Virus record (IMG/VR): IMGVR_UViG_3300036851_000408
Span: 1-46,911 of that record
Reading direction: 5' to 3' (one strand)
From: a virus
DNA length: 46,911 nucleotides
Program-made: the position numbers and the translations under genes
Part shown: positions 17,120 to 24,951 of the stretch, piece by piece
Numbering within the stretch: position 1 is the first letter of the stretch
Layout of the letters: every line of letters begins with the position of its first letter
The notes under the pieces: generated by a model
Seen by the model: the letters and a program-made list of their open reading frames with translations, nothing else
Told to the model about the DNA's origin: nothing
The model's database searches: none

Positions 17120-18031
17120 ATGGCCTGTCCCTCACATGGCCCTTGTGATTGGCCGGAGCTAACCCTAAACTGTCTGAACCCTTCGGGCAGCGGGGAACCT
17201 ACGTCTGTCGATCCTTGTCTCGTTGACGGCCAAGTCATTGACCAGTTGGTCATTGATGCTGCTGTTGCAGCTTCTAAAGAGTTGGTTTGGGCATTGACTG
17301 GCCGTCAGTTCGGCCAATGTTGTGTAAAGATCAGGCCTTGCCGTAAATCATGTAACCCCTGCCCGGATGTCCCTGGTTTTGGTTGGGGACCAGGGGGCTA
17401 TGGAGTTGGTCCTAACGGCTACGGTCCTGCTCTCATTGATGGACTCTGGTATAATATTTCCTGTAACTCATGTTCTGAATGTTCTTGTACTCAGATTTGT
17501 CAAATTCCTCTTCCTTATCCCACATGCTGTATCCAAGAAGTCAAGATTGACGGTATAGTAATTGATCCAGAAACTTATCGAATTGATGAATTCAGGCGCC
17601 TTGTTCGGTTGGATGATGATTGTTGGCCATTCTGCCAGGATTTGACTAAGGAAGATACTGAAGAAGGCACCTGGAGTGTTTCACTTTGTTATGGTCGCCC
17701 TGTGCCTGAGTTGATTCTTCTCGCCGCTGGTGAGATGGCGTGTCAGTTAATCAAACAAACGGCTGGCCTCCCATGTCAACTTCCTCAGAGGATGTCTTCA
17801 ATTACTCGGCAGGGTGTCACTGTTGGTTTCCTCGATCCGATGGAATTTTTTGGGAATAGGCAGACTGGAATATATCTTGTTGATCTTGCTGTAATGACAT
17901 TTAATCCACATAAGCTGACAAGAAGGCCTGCAATTTGGTCACCAGATGCTGGACCTAATTGGACTGTTACTACGGCCTTTCCCGGCGAGGAATGCTCTGC
18001 TCCTATAGATGGAGGGTATGGGGGGTACTAA
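17120..18031 (+). CDS. Head-to-tail adaptor, Cys-rich
   Basis: Binds under the portal to join head and tail. 303 residues; a helical segment VIDQLVIDAAVAASKELVWA (about 40-60) and a C-terminal helical part (ELILLAAGEMACQLIKQ), with an inserted Gly/Cys-rich loop between. Carries about 22 cysteines, several in pairs (QCCVK, CSECSCTQIC, TCCIQ), very unusual for this family. The GGYGVGPNGYG stretch is low-complexity. Function is inferred from position and the helix pattern. Confidence 0.7.
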   Translation: MACPSHGPCDWPELTLNCLNPSGSGEPTSVDPCLVDGQVIDQLVIDAAVAASKELVWALTGRQFGQCCVKIRPCRKSCNPCPDVPGFGWGPGGYGVGPNGYGPALIDGLWYNISCNSCSECSCTQICQIPLPYPTCCIQEVKIDGIVIDPETYRIDEFRRLVRLDDDCWPFCQDLTKEDTEEGTWSVSLCYGRPVPELILLAAGEMACQLIKQTAGLPCQLPQRMSSITRQGVTVGFLDPMEFFGNRQTGIYLVDLAVMTFNPHKLTRRPAIWSPDAGPNWTVTTAFPGEECSAPIDGGYGGY

Positions 18032-19548
18032 TGCCTGATCCTTGTCCTACACCTCTACCCACTAATCGTTCAACGGCTAATACCAGAGCAGAGCATATTG
18101 CTGACCATAATGAACTGCATAAAGAACATAATGAAGAATGTGTTGATAGACATAATGCTGATGTTGCCCATGCTGCCTCCCCAACCGCACACTCCGGCAC
18201 ATATGTCGGACTTGCTGGAGCTGAGGACATCACCGGGGCCAAGCGGTTCACGGTCATGCCGACGATCCGCAACACGTCGGATGCCGCTATCACCGCCAGA
18301 GTTGCAGGTGACACTACCCTCGCCACCCTAAACCTGATCCAGGACTCGTCGTTCGGGAACATCCTGCACATGATCACCGGGCCGAACACCCCCGGTGTGG
18401 GTGTCGCTGGTTCCGAGTATGGCCTGATCGCAATGGGCATTGACAATGGTGGCATAGGCCTCGTCATCCGCAACAAACTCAAGGGGATTGGCCAGCATAT
18501 CGAGCAGCTCGATACAATCACGGAGGCGACCTCTTTCGGTCTGCTCGTCAACCACTATTCATCCGTTGCCGCCGCTGTTCGATTCAATCTGAACTCGACG
18601 GCGACCAAGCCGCTGCTGATTCTCCATGCCTCCACCGCTCCTGCTTTCAGTCTCCTCCTCCAGGCTGACGACAACGGCGTGGGCGGTTCGACGCTAGCAG
18701 GACGGATCTTCGCCGACACCGGTCAGATCGACTGGCGCCGCACCATCCAAACCATTGCTCCCAACTCGTCGGGTACGCCGCTAATCCGGGTCGCCGACGA
18801 GGTCGCCAGCAACCCGACCGAGACCTATCTAGCGGCCAAGACCAACGGCGACACAGGCCTGCGGGTTTACCGTTGGTCTGGTTCGGCCGCCCTCATGTAT
18901 GCCTCGGCATGGCTGGCGACGACTGATCGTATCAAGCTCGTGGTTGGGAATGGCGCCCAGAACAAGGGCTCCGAGACGCTCAATACCCTCATCGAGGGGC
19001 GGGTCAACGCCACCCCGTTGCTCGGTTTCTTCGGAGTGACTCCCGCCGCCCAACCGGCGGCTACGGCCGATATCAAGGCCGGGCTTGCCACTCTTGGGCT
19101 GCTCACCGCAGGGGGTGCCTCACCCCTGAATCTGGAGGGTGGGCTGCTCACTTCGGCTGGCGCCCTCTTCTCGGCGGCGGCAGTGGTCGAGAACAACATC
19201 CCCTGGCGGGTGAAGGAGGCGGGCGGCACAGCCCGCAACGTAGCGATCATGTCGGTCGGCGGGACCATGTCCATCGGCGACAACGCCGTGACGGTCAACT
19301 ATCTCGGTTCCCAACTCAACATGGCGCCGGGCGGTGTCGCCAAGATGACCTTCAACTCCGGCGGGGTCAGCATACCCGACGGCGTCAACATCGCCTTGGC
19401 GTCAACCACCGGCACGAAGATCGGCACGGCGACGACGCAGAAGCTCGGGTTCTTCAACGCCACCCCCGTCGTCAAACCGACGGGCGTAGCCGTTGACGCC
19501 GCCGGCATCCACGCCGCTCTCGTCTCCTTGGGGCTGATCGGCGCATGA
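18031..19548 (+). CDS. Fibre-like / receptor-binding candidate, GC-rich insert
   Basis: 505 residues from ATG 18031 (overlaps previous TAA). N-terminal ~55 residues are His/Asn/Glu-rich (EHIADHNELHKEHNEECVDR), probably an attachment helix. The remainder is a long repetitive beta-rich region. Two related modules end with LGFFGVTPAAQPAATADIKA (19020-19104) and LGFFNATPVVKPTGVAVDAA (19441-19545), each followed by a LxxLGLx tail, as in phage fibre and surface proteins. From about 18,180 the gene is far richer in G and C than its neighbours, a sign of recent acquisition. Receptor role is inferred. Confidence 0.6.
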   Translation: MPDPCPTPLPTNRSTANTRAEHIADHNELHKEHNEECVDRHNADVAHAASPTAHSGTYVGLAGAEDITGAKRFTVMPTIRNTSDAAITARVAGDTTLATLNLIQDSSFGNILHMITGPNTPGVGVAGSEYGLIAMGIDNGGIGLVIRNKLKGIGQHIEQLDTITEATSFGLLVNHYSSVAAAVRFNLNSTATKPLLILHASTAPAFSLLLQADDNGVGGSTLAGRIFADTGQIDWRRTIQTIAPNSSGTPLIRVADEVASNPTETYLAAKTNGDTGLRVYRWSGSAALMYASAWLATTDRIKLVVGNGAQNKGSETLNTLIEGRVNATPLLGFFGVTPAAQPAATADIKAGLATLGLLTAGGASPLNLEGGLLTSAGALFSAAAVVENNIPWRVKEAGGTARNVAIMSVGGTMSIGDNAVTVNYLGSQLNMAPGGVAKMTFNSGGVSIPDGVNIALASTTGTKIGTATTQKLGFFNATPVVKPTGVAVDAAGIHAALVSLGLIGA

Positions 19549-19694
19549 CCCAGCCCGTAGAACTCCCCGAGTGGATCTTCACCTATGTCGGCCGTCTGTC
19601 CCTTGAGAACGAGATGCTGCGCCGGGCCCTCGCCGAAATGCAGATGGCATCCTCTCAGAACGGCCAGGTTTCAGTTGAGGAGCCAGTGTCATGA
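19545..19694 (+). CDS. Small coiled-coil protein downstream of the fibre gene
   Basis: 49 residues, starting ATGA over the fibre stop. Contains LSLENEMLRRALAEMQMA, an amphipathic helix likely to form a coiled coil. Shares the fibre gene's high G+C, so the two probably moved as one unit; could be a fibre chaperone or subunit. Unrecognised. Confidence 0.55.
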   Translation: MTQPVELPEWIFTYVGRLSLENEMLRRALAEMQMASSQNGQVSVEEPVS

Positions 19695-19718
19695 CCCCGC
19701 ACTATATGTGGAGTTATC

Positions 19719-20225
19719 ATGCCCGTTCAAACTAGTGACTTATTCTGGTTGCTCGCAGAAGAGATCAAAGATTGCATCTGTGTTGCTTTAGAAGCTGAGA
19801 GTACTTGTCCTTGCCCTTGTAGAGCATGTGTAATTGTAGGAGATCCTGCCTGGGATGATTGTTGTGAGGGACAATTAACAGTTGGGCTTAATAGGTTGTA
19901 TGTTCATGATAACTTCCCATCTGCCGCTGTCGGTCCAATATTTTGCTTTAGTCCCTTAGCGGGTGATTTTACAGTCACTCTTTTGCGTTGCGCTCCTACA
20001 GTTAAAGACGATGGAACTCTTCCGACTTGTGACGAACTCTCAGAATCTGCTCGTCAAATTTATTCAGAACTTTATATTTCTATGAGAGCATTAATTTGCT
20101 GTTTGGCAGCTAAGAAGAGAGCAGCTAAGTTCCTGATTAGAGATGCTGTAACTGTTGGCCCCGATGGAGGGTGTGTAGGTTTTCAGATAAGATTCACGGT
20201 TGAGCTTCCTGATCCTCCAGTGTAA
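19719..20225 (+). CDS. Head-tail connector protein
   Basis: 168 residues. Helical N-terminus (TSDLFWLLAEEIKDCICVAL), a Cys-rich stretch (STCPCPCRACVI, WDDCCEGQ), a middle beta region (AGDFTVTLLRCAPT), and a helix QIYSELYISMRALICCLAAK. Placement between adaptor and completion protein suggests a connector or tail terminator. Lies after the fibre insert and returns to the lower G+C of the rest of the operon. ATG 19719 has GGAG at 19707-19711. Confidence 0.55.
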   Translation: MPVQTSDLFWLLAEEIKDCICVALEAESTCPCPCRACVIVGDPAWDDCCEGQLTVGLNRLYVHDNFPSAAVGPIFCFSPLAGDFTVTLLRCAPTVKDDGTLPTCDELSESARQIYSELYISMRALICCLAAKKRAAKFLIRDAVTVGPDGGCVGFQIRFTVELPDPPV

Positions 20226-20234
20226 AGGAAAAAT

Positions 20235-20612
20235 ATGAAGGTTACAGTCATTGTTCATAGTAAAGTTCTCAGATATCATCCAGGTCAGATCATTATCTTG
20301 GATGATACCCCCCGGATAAGGCGCTTAATCGATTCAGGACATATGGAACTAGTTTGGTCGGACAAGGAGTTCAATGACAGTCCAGAGAATACAATTGATC
20401 CAGAGCAACATTCAAAAATTGCTCGATCGTCTGGGAGCAACGGAACTCACTCGGAGAGCGGACAACGTTCTAGCGGAGGCCAAACGCCTAGCTCCAAGAG
20501 CGGACGGTACGAGGAGCTTCTCCTCGACTATCAGCGGGAATCTGGCGAACTCATTAATAAAAGGATTACCCCAGACGACGAGAGACGGGAGACAGATTCG
20601 AATATTCTCTAA
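20235..20612 (+). CDS. Small head-tail region protein with long 3' overlap
   Basis: 125 residues. The first ~60 (MKVTVIVHSKVLRYHPGQII, DTPRIRRLIDSGHMELVW) resemble short actinophage proteins placed between connector genes that act near the head-tail joint. The last ~65 (Ser/Gly-rich, then charged) overlap the next gene for 239 bases in another frame. The start has AAAGGAAAAAT upstream. Either the tail is genuinely dual-coded or an ancestral stop was lost. Confidence 0.55.
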   Translation: MKVTVIVHSKVLRYHPGQIIILDDTPRIRRLIDSGHMELVWSDKEFNDSPENTIDPEQHSKIARSSGSNGTHSESGQRSSGGQTPSSKSGRYEELLLDYQRESGELINKRITPDDERRETDSNIL

Positions 20613-20817
20613 TGCAAGGAATAGCCGTGGTGAGCCTTATGCTTTGTTTGTTGTTCGAGGTACTAAACCTCATATTATTCAAGCGAGAAATCAACCTAAT
20701 TTGAAGTTCTTCTGGATTCAGAGAGGTGTTGGATTTGTAGGACCAAGAGTTTCACATCCGGGCACTAAGCCTAATAATTTCTTACGTGAGGCATTAAAAG
20801 CATTCCACCGCAGGTAG
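20374..20817 (+). CDS. HK97 gp10-like / minor tail completion protein
   Basis: 147 residues: helix IQKLLDRLGATELTRRADNVLAEAKRLAPR, then TSRSF-like strands (GTRSFSSTISGNLANS, RDGRQIRIFSNARN, EPYALFVVRGTKPHI) and FLREALKAFHR at the end. The APR-G motif followed by Y-A-x-FVxxGTxPH matches the gp10/neck protein family that caps the tail. Its start is inside the preceding gene, with no strong RBS, suggesting coupling. Family assignment is by motif. Confidence 0.7.
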   Translation: MTVQRIQLIQSNIQKLLDRLGATELTRRADNVLAEAKRLAPRADGTRSFSSTISGNLANSLIKGLPQTTRDGRQIRIFSNARNSRGEPYALFVVRGTKPHIIQARNQPNLKFFWIQRGVGFVGPRVSHPGTKPNNFLREALKAFHRR

Positions 20818-20835
20818 ACAAATGGAGGAAATTGA

Positions 20836-21150
20836 ATGAAGAAATTCGAAATTTCTAGTGCATCTGAGATGATTGAGTTCCAAGTTGGAGATGATATATT
20901 CAAGGCTACCCCCCCGGACCGTCTTCCGGGGAATGTACTCATACGATACGCCGAGCAAGTGAATGCTGGAAAGTTGTATGAAGCTCATCAAATCTTCTTT
21001 GCTCGTGTTTTGGATAAGGAATCCTCTGAGCTTTTCTCTCACCGTTTGGACTCCAAAGAAAACCCCATTACACTCTCAGTTATGGCACAGGTTGCCGAGT
21101 ATTTGATGGAGATGTATTCCAACGTCCCTATGGTGCCGCTCAAGCCTTAA
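20836..21150 (+). CDS. Tail assembly chaperone, short form (gpG-like)
   Basis: 104 residues, with GGAGGAAATTG before ATG 20836. Acts in tail assembly by holding the tape measure; not part of the virion. Residues about 5-40 form a small beta region (FEISSASEMIEFQVGDDIFK), then a helix (VMAQVAEYLMEMYS). The position just before the tape measure and the open -1 frame that follows identify it as the upstream partner of a G/GT pair. Confidence 0.8.
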   Translation: MKKFEISSASEMIEFQVGDDIFKATPPDRLPGNVLIRYAEQVNAGKLYEAHQIFFARVLDKESSELFSHRLDSKENPITLSVMAQVAEYLMEMYSNVPMVPLKP

Positions 21151-21521
21151 TCTTATGGGCGCTCGATGAATGGGCGCTCATAGATGGCTGGGCGGCTACA
21201 AAGAGATGTGACTTATTAGAACTACCAGCTCGGAGAATGATCAACACGGTGTACTACAAGATGACAGAGGGTCTGGATGAAGAGGGTATAGCCAAGCTCC
21301 AGGTGAGCTTGGACAATGCTGCTCTCATTCGTGACCCCCTTCTCCATCAACCTCGCCGTGCTCGTCGCCTTGTCTCCGTTCCAGGATCGCCTGAGACGGT
21401 TCCGGTGACGCCTGCTAAGCGTTGGACAGCACCCCAGGGCTGGACACCCCCGAACTGGGACGAGAGGCGCTCTTACCAGGCCGCTCAGGCTTTCATGGGA
21501 TTTCGCAAGGAGGTGAAATAA
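21018..21521 (+). CDS. Tail assembly chaperone, frameshifted extension (gpT-like)
   Basis: This is the -1 frame, open from 21018 to the stop at 21521, reached by ribosomal frameshifting from the upstream chaperone. The joined segment reads PYGAAQALILWALDEWALID, with GWAATKRCDLLELPARRMIN, typical of T domains, and ends near TPPNWDERRSYQAAQAFMGF. An ATG inside (21237) gives only a partial protein and has no good RBS. If the shift occurs at Pro98 the fusion is about 228 residues. The next gene starts one base after its stop. Confidence 0.75.
21060..21129 (+). promoter_or_regulatory. Candidate -1 frameshift signals
   Basis: Two candidates exist. A canonical-type heptamer A AAC CCC lies at 21060-21066. 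A non-canonical C CCT (21126-21129) lets the Pro tRNA slip onto CCC. The second keeps the helix VMAQVAEYLMEMYS and yields ...NVPYGAAQAL; the first would replace it with a poor sequence. I favour 21126-21129, with moderate confidence. Confidence 0.5.
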
Positions 21522-24500
21522 GTGGGTCTTGGAGGAGATGAGGTAGCAAGGGCAACAGTATCCCTTAATCTTAATCTTGACGAAGCGCAGGTTACTGCAG
21601 CTGCGACCCGTGCTGCTCAGGCTTTTGATAGACAATTTGCACGAGTACAAGGCCGATTTGCTAGCACTACGCAGCAAGCTACGGCTATTCGTAATCTATC
21701 CAATCTGTTTGGTGGTGCTGCTCAGCAAGCAACTGTTCTTGCTAACAGGCTAGCTTTTGTTCAAAATTCATTCAGAGGTCTCACTAATACTGTAACTAAT
21801 TTTGGATCTGTAGGAAACCGAACTGGTCAAGTAATCAGTGGTATTTCCCTTGGTTTAGTTGGAGTTGCAGCAGCGGCAGCGGCTGTGACGCAGAGGTTCG
21901 CTGTTATTGCTGGTGACTTCCAGGCTTTGGAACAGTCTCTTAATGCCATTATCAATAATTCAAAAACCGCACAAACTACTACTCAAGAATTTGTTGGATC
22001 TCTTCGTAGTCTGGCTATTGAATCTGGTCGATCTTCTCTACAACTTGCAAACACCGGTCGCCAGTTCCTGGCTCTAGGCTTTAGTGGGGCCAAGACTACA
22101 GAAGTTCTTACAGCTTTCACGAAAGCTGCTGCTCTTACTGGAGCTACTAACGAGCAACTTAGACTGGCCCTTAATGGTGTATCTCAGATTGCCTCTAAGG
22201 GTGTTGTGGCGATGGAAGAGCTTCGTCGTCAGATCGCTGAGAACCTTCCTGGTGCAGTAAACCTCGCCCGGTTCTTTGAGATTCTTGGCGAAAATATGGG
22301 CATCAGTACAGAGGAAGCCAGGAAGCTTCAGGAACAGGGGAAGGTTACTGCTGATGTTGGTATTAAGGCACTAGTTCAAACAGTAAATGAAGCGACTGAA
22401 GGTCTAGATGTCTTTGCTCTCCGGGCCTCAACCCTTGCTGGACAGCTTGGTATTATTAGAGAAATCTTCACACAGATTATCCAAACTGGATTCCAGCCTT
22501 TCATTCAGGCTTTGGTTCCAATATTTAAAGATTTCACTGATGGATTCAAAGAAGGAGTTGGACCGTTTGCTGATATTAGACAAAGCATTTCAGATTTGGC
22601 TAAGACCATGGGAGAGTCTTTAGCTACAACTATTCAAGAGATTATTCCTCTTCTTCCTGGTTTTATCGATGGTTTCATTCAACTTGTTCAAGTTGCTGCT
22701 CCTATTGTAGTTAGTTTTATTAAATTTGCTAGTGCTGTTTCTTCTATTTTGATCCCAGCTATTAGGATTGCTACCACAGTTTTAGGATTTTTTACTAAGG
22801 CTATTGGTGAAAGCCTTACATTAGGAGCATTTGTAGCAGGATTCGTAAGAAGCTTTGCAACTGCCCTCCAAGTGCTATCTAGATTTGGAGGTATTATAGG
22901 TAACATCGGTAACTCAGTTAGTGGAGCTGCATCAGGTCTAGGTAGGTTTGCTGGAATTATTGGTGTCATTATCGCAGGACTTAATGAACTTAATGTTCTT
23001 CTTGGTACCCTCAGGCAGATAATTGGAACAGAAATTCCAGCAGCATTTGAGGCAGCGAACCAAAAAGTCCAGGACTTTATCGATCTTATTCCGGGTCTAA
23101 GAACTGTTGCTAGCGCAATTGGTAGTGGTTTCAGAAGCGCTATTGATGGAGTTCAAGGAGCCTTTGGAAGGCTGTTTGGTGGAGATAACAGGCCTGCCAA
23201 GAACTTCACTGAGATTGAGAAAACTGCAACCAAGGCTGCCGAAGAAATCAAAAAGGAATTTGTTGATGTCTCCGCTCTTCTAGATGATGTCTCATCTGCA
23301 CAAAAGTCTTTGACTGCAGCTACGAAGGATTATCAACGAGCACTCCGTGGAGTTAAGGATGCTCAGCAAAGTGTAAATGATGCCCTAAAAGAAGCACAAG
23401 AGGATGCTGCTGATGCAGCGGCTAGTGTTGTTGAGGCAACTGAAGATTTGGCGGATGCACAAGCAAGGTTCAATGAGCTTCTTGCCGAGGGCGGAGAAGC
23501 TGAGCTTACCGAAGCAAGAGAAGATCTTGCCGACTCAACCGAACGTTTAGCTGATGCTGAAGATAGACGAGCTGATGCTGCCCAGCGATTGGCTGATCTT
23601 CTAGTACCGGCCACTCAAGATGAAATTGCAGAAGCTACAGATGATGTCACCCGTGCAGAAATTTCATTAGAAAGGGCAATTAGAGCCCGGGACGAAGCTC
23701 TTGCCAAGCTAAACCAAACGCAAGAGGAGTCAATCGATCTCTCCGGGCTCTCCCTCGACCAACTGCGCAGCACGCTCGCTAACGCCAGAGCTTCAGCTGA
23801 TGCTCAACGACGTGCTGGTCGTACGACTGAGAATGTAAATAAGCTCAAGGAAGATGCTGTTCTCACTGAAATTGATGTTCGGGATGCCATTAGAAATGTA
23901 GATGAGGCCCGGAAGAAGCTCACTGAAACAGAGCAGAAGGGCAAGGTAGAAACTGACGCTATTAGAGATGCTCGTGATGATCTTGCACGAGCAGATCGTG
24001 ACGTTGACAAGGCTATTAAGGATCAGATAAAAGACCGGACAACCCTTCAAGCAATTGAAGCTGGTAATTCACAATTCACTAAAGATCTTGCTGCCGCTAG
24101 GAATACTGTTGCGGATGCTGAGGAAAGACTATCTCTGGCGCAACTTAATGTTGCTGCAACAGCTGAAGAATCTGCTAGGAGGGTCGCAACTGCACGGGAT
24201 GGAGTACGAGATGCTGAAGACAGAGTGTCGGAGGCCCTGCGCCGTCAGCGTGATGCTCAGCAAGAGGTAAATGAGAAGGTTGCAACTGCGATTGGAGATC
24301 AGAATACTCTTCTAGGAATTAAGCTCCAACAATTTGCGGCCAATGAAGCTCTAATTCGTCAGTCCCCTAAACTTCTTGAGAGTGCCATTGCCAATATTGT
24401 TGCTTCATTGCCTGCTCTGCCTACTGGTCCAGGTGCTCCAGGAGCACCTGGAGCTATTCAACGTCAAAAACTAATTCAGGGGATCAATGAGCTTCTTCGG

Positions 24501-24947
24501 GATCCTCGACTCCCCTTTGCTGAAGCGTTCAGAAGGCTAGGTCTTCCTGGGTTCGAAGAAGGCGGACTAATCACCGCCCCAGTCGTTGCCAGACTTGGTG
24601 AGAAGTACAAGCAAGAACTTGTCCTCCCTCTCACCAAACCTGATCGGGTATGGGAGCTTCTGTCTCGGAACCTTCCCAGATTCCCGGCTGCGCAGGCTGC
24701 AGCGGCATCTGCGATCACAGGTGGCGATAGGGTACCCCGTATTTCTATCGCTGGGGCTGGCGGAGCTGCTAGTGGCGCTCAGAGGAAGGCTAACAAGGAT
24801 CTGGCCCAGGCGATTGCGGCGGAGCTTGTAGCGGCTGGCCTCACAAAGGGTGGAGACACTAATGTTACAATCCCAGTGATAACTCCAACCCCAGATCCTC
24901 GTCTGTTGGCTCGTGAAATTGATCGTAGAATAGCAAGAAGGAGGTGA
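21522..24947 (+). CDS. Tape measure protein
   Basis: 1141 residues; sets tail length and is ejected with the DNA. At about 3 Å... per residue-scale rules it implies a long tail, roughly 170 nm by the usual 1.5 Å per residue. Residues about 100-310 match the tape-measure N-terminal domain (ALGFSGAKTTEVLTAFTKAA, VVAMEELRRQIAENLPGAVN). A hydrophobic region (about 370-500) follows, then a long coiled coil rich in Ala/Asp/Glu/Arg (about 590-920), and a C-terminus with EEGGLITAPVVARLGEK, the typical EGG-x-P-x-ARLGE ending. GTG 21522 directly follows the chaperone stop, with GGAGG upstream. Confidence 0.93.
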   Translation: MGLGGDEVARATVSLNLNLDEAQVTAAATRAAQAFDRQFARVQGRFASTTQQATAIRNLSNLFGGAAQQATVLANRLAFVQNSFRGLTNTVTNFGSVGNRTGQVISGISLGLVGVAAAAAAVTQRFAVIAGDFQALEQSLNAIINNSKTAQTTTQEFVGSLRSLAIESGRSSLQLANTGRQFLALGFSGAKTTEVLTAFTKAAALTGATNEQLRLALNGVSQIASKGVVAMEELRRQIAENLPGAVNLARFFEILGENMGISTEEARKLQEQGKVTADVGIKALVQTVNEATEGLDVFALRASTLAGQLGIIREIFTQIIQTGFQPFIQALVPIFKDFTDGFKEGVGPFADIRQSISDLAKTMGESLATTIQEIIPLLPGFIDGFIQLVQVAAPIVVSFIKFASAVSSILIPAIRIATTVLGFFTKAIGESLTLGAFVAGFVRSFATALQVLSRFGGIIGNIGNSVSGAASGLGRFAGIIGVIIAGLNELNVLLGTLRQIIGTEIPAAFEAANQKVQDFIDLIPGLRTVASAIGSGFRSAIDGVQGAFGRLFGGDNRPAKNFTEIEKTATKAAEEIKKEFVDVSALLDDVSSAQKSLTAATKDYQRALRGVKDAQQSVNDALKEAQEDAADAAASVVEATEDLADAQARFNELLAEGGEAELTEAREDLADSTERLADAEDRRADAAQRLADLLVPATQDEIAEATDDVTRAEISLERAIRARDEALAKLNQTQEESIDLSGLSLDQLRSTLANARASADAQRRAGRTTENVNKLKEDAVLTEIDVRDAIRNVDEARKKLTETEQKGKVETDAIRDARDDLARADRDVDKAIKDQIKDRTTLQAIEAGNSQFTKDLAAARNTVADAEERLSLAQLNVAATAEESARRVATARDGVRDAEDRVSEALRRQRDAQQEVNEKVATAIGDQNTLLGIKLQQFAANEALIRQSPKLLESAIANIVASLPALPTGPGAPGAPGAIQRQKLIQGINELLRDPRLPFAEAFRRLGLPGFEEGGLITAPVVARLGEKYKQELVLPLTKPDRVWELLSRNLPRFPAAQAAAASAITGGDRVPRISIAGAGGAASGAQRKANKDLAQAIAAELVAAGLTKGGDTNVTIPVITPTPDPRLLAREIDRRIARRR
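24429..24451. repeat. Perfect inverted repeat inside the tape measure gene
   Basis: CCAGGTGCTCC (24429-24439) and GGAGCACCTGG (24441-24451) are separated by one A. It encodes PGAPGAPG-like residues at the end of the coiled coil, so it may be a by-product of repeating Pro-Gly-Ala codons. In mRNA it would form a strong hairpin. Confidence 0.6.
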
Positions 24948-24951
24948 GTAG

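Noticed and set aside
18003-19508. Several minus-strand frames (143-182 codons) opposite the fibre-like gene
   Set aside because: High G+C lowers stop frequency; the products are Pro/Ser/Ala-rich without motifs and lie opposite a clear coding gene.
19585-19791. 68-codon plus-strand frame after the fibre gene
   Set aside because: It overlaps the better-supported 49-residue gene (ATGA coupling) and the start of the connector gene and has no RBS.
21237-21521. Independent 94-residue gene before the tape measure
   Set aside because: The same frame is open upstream and continues a T-domain sequence (YGAAQALILWALDEW), so it is the frameshifted extension instead.
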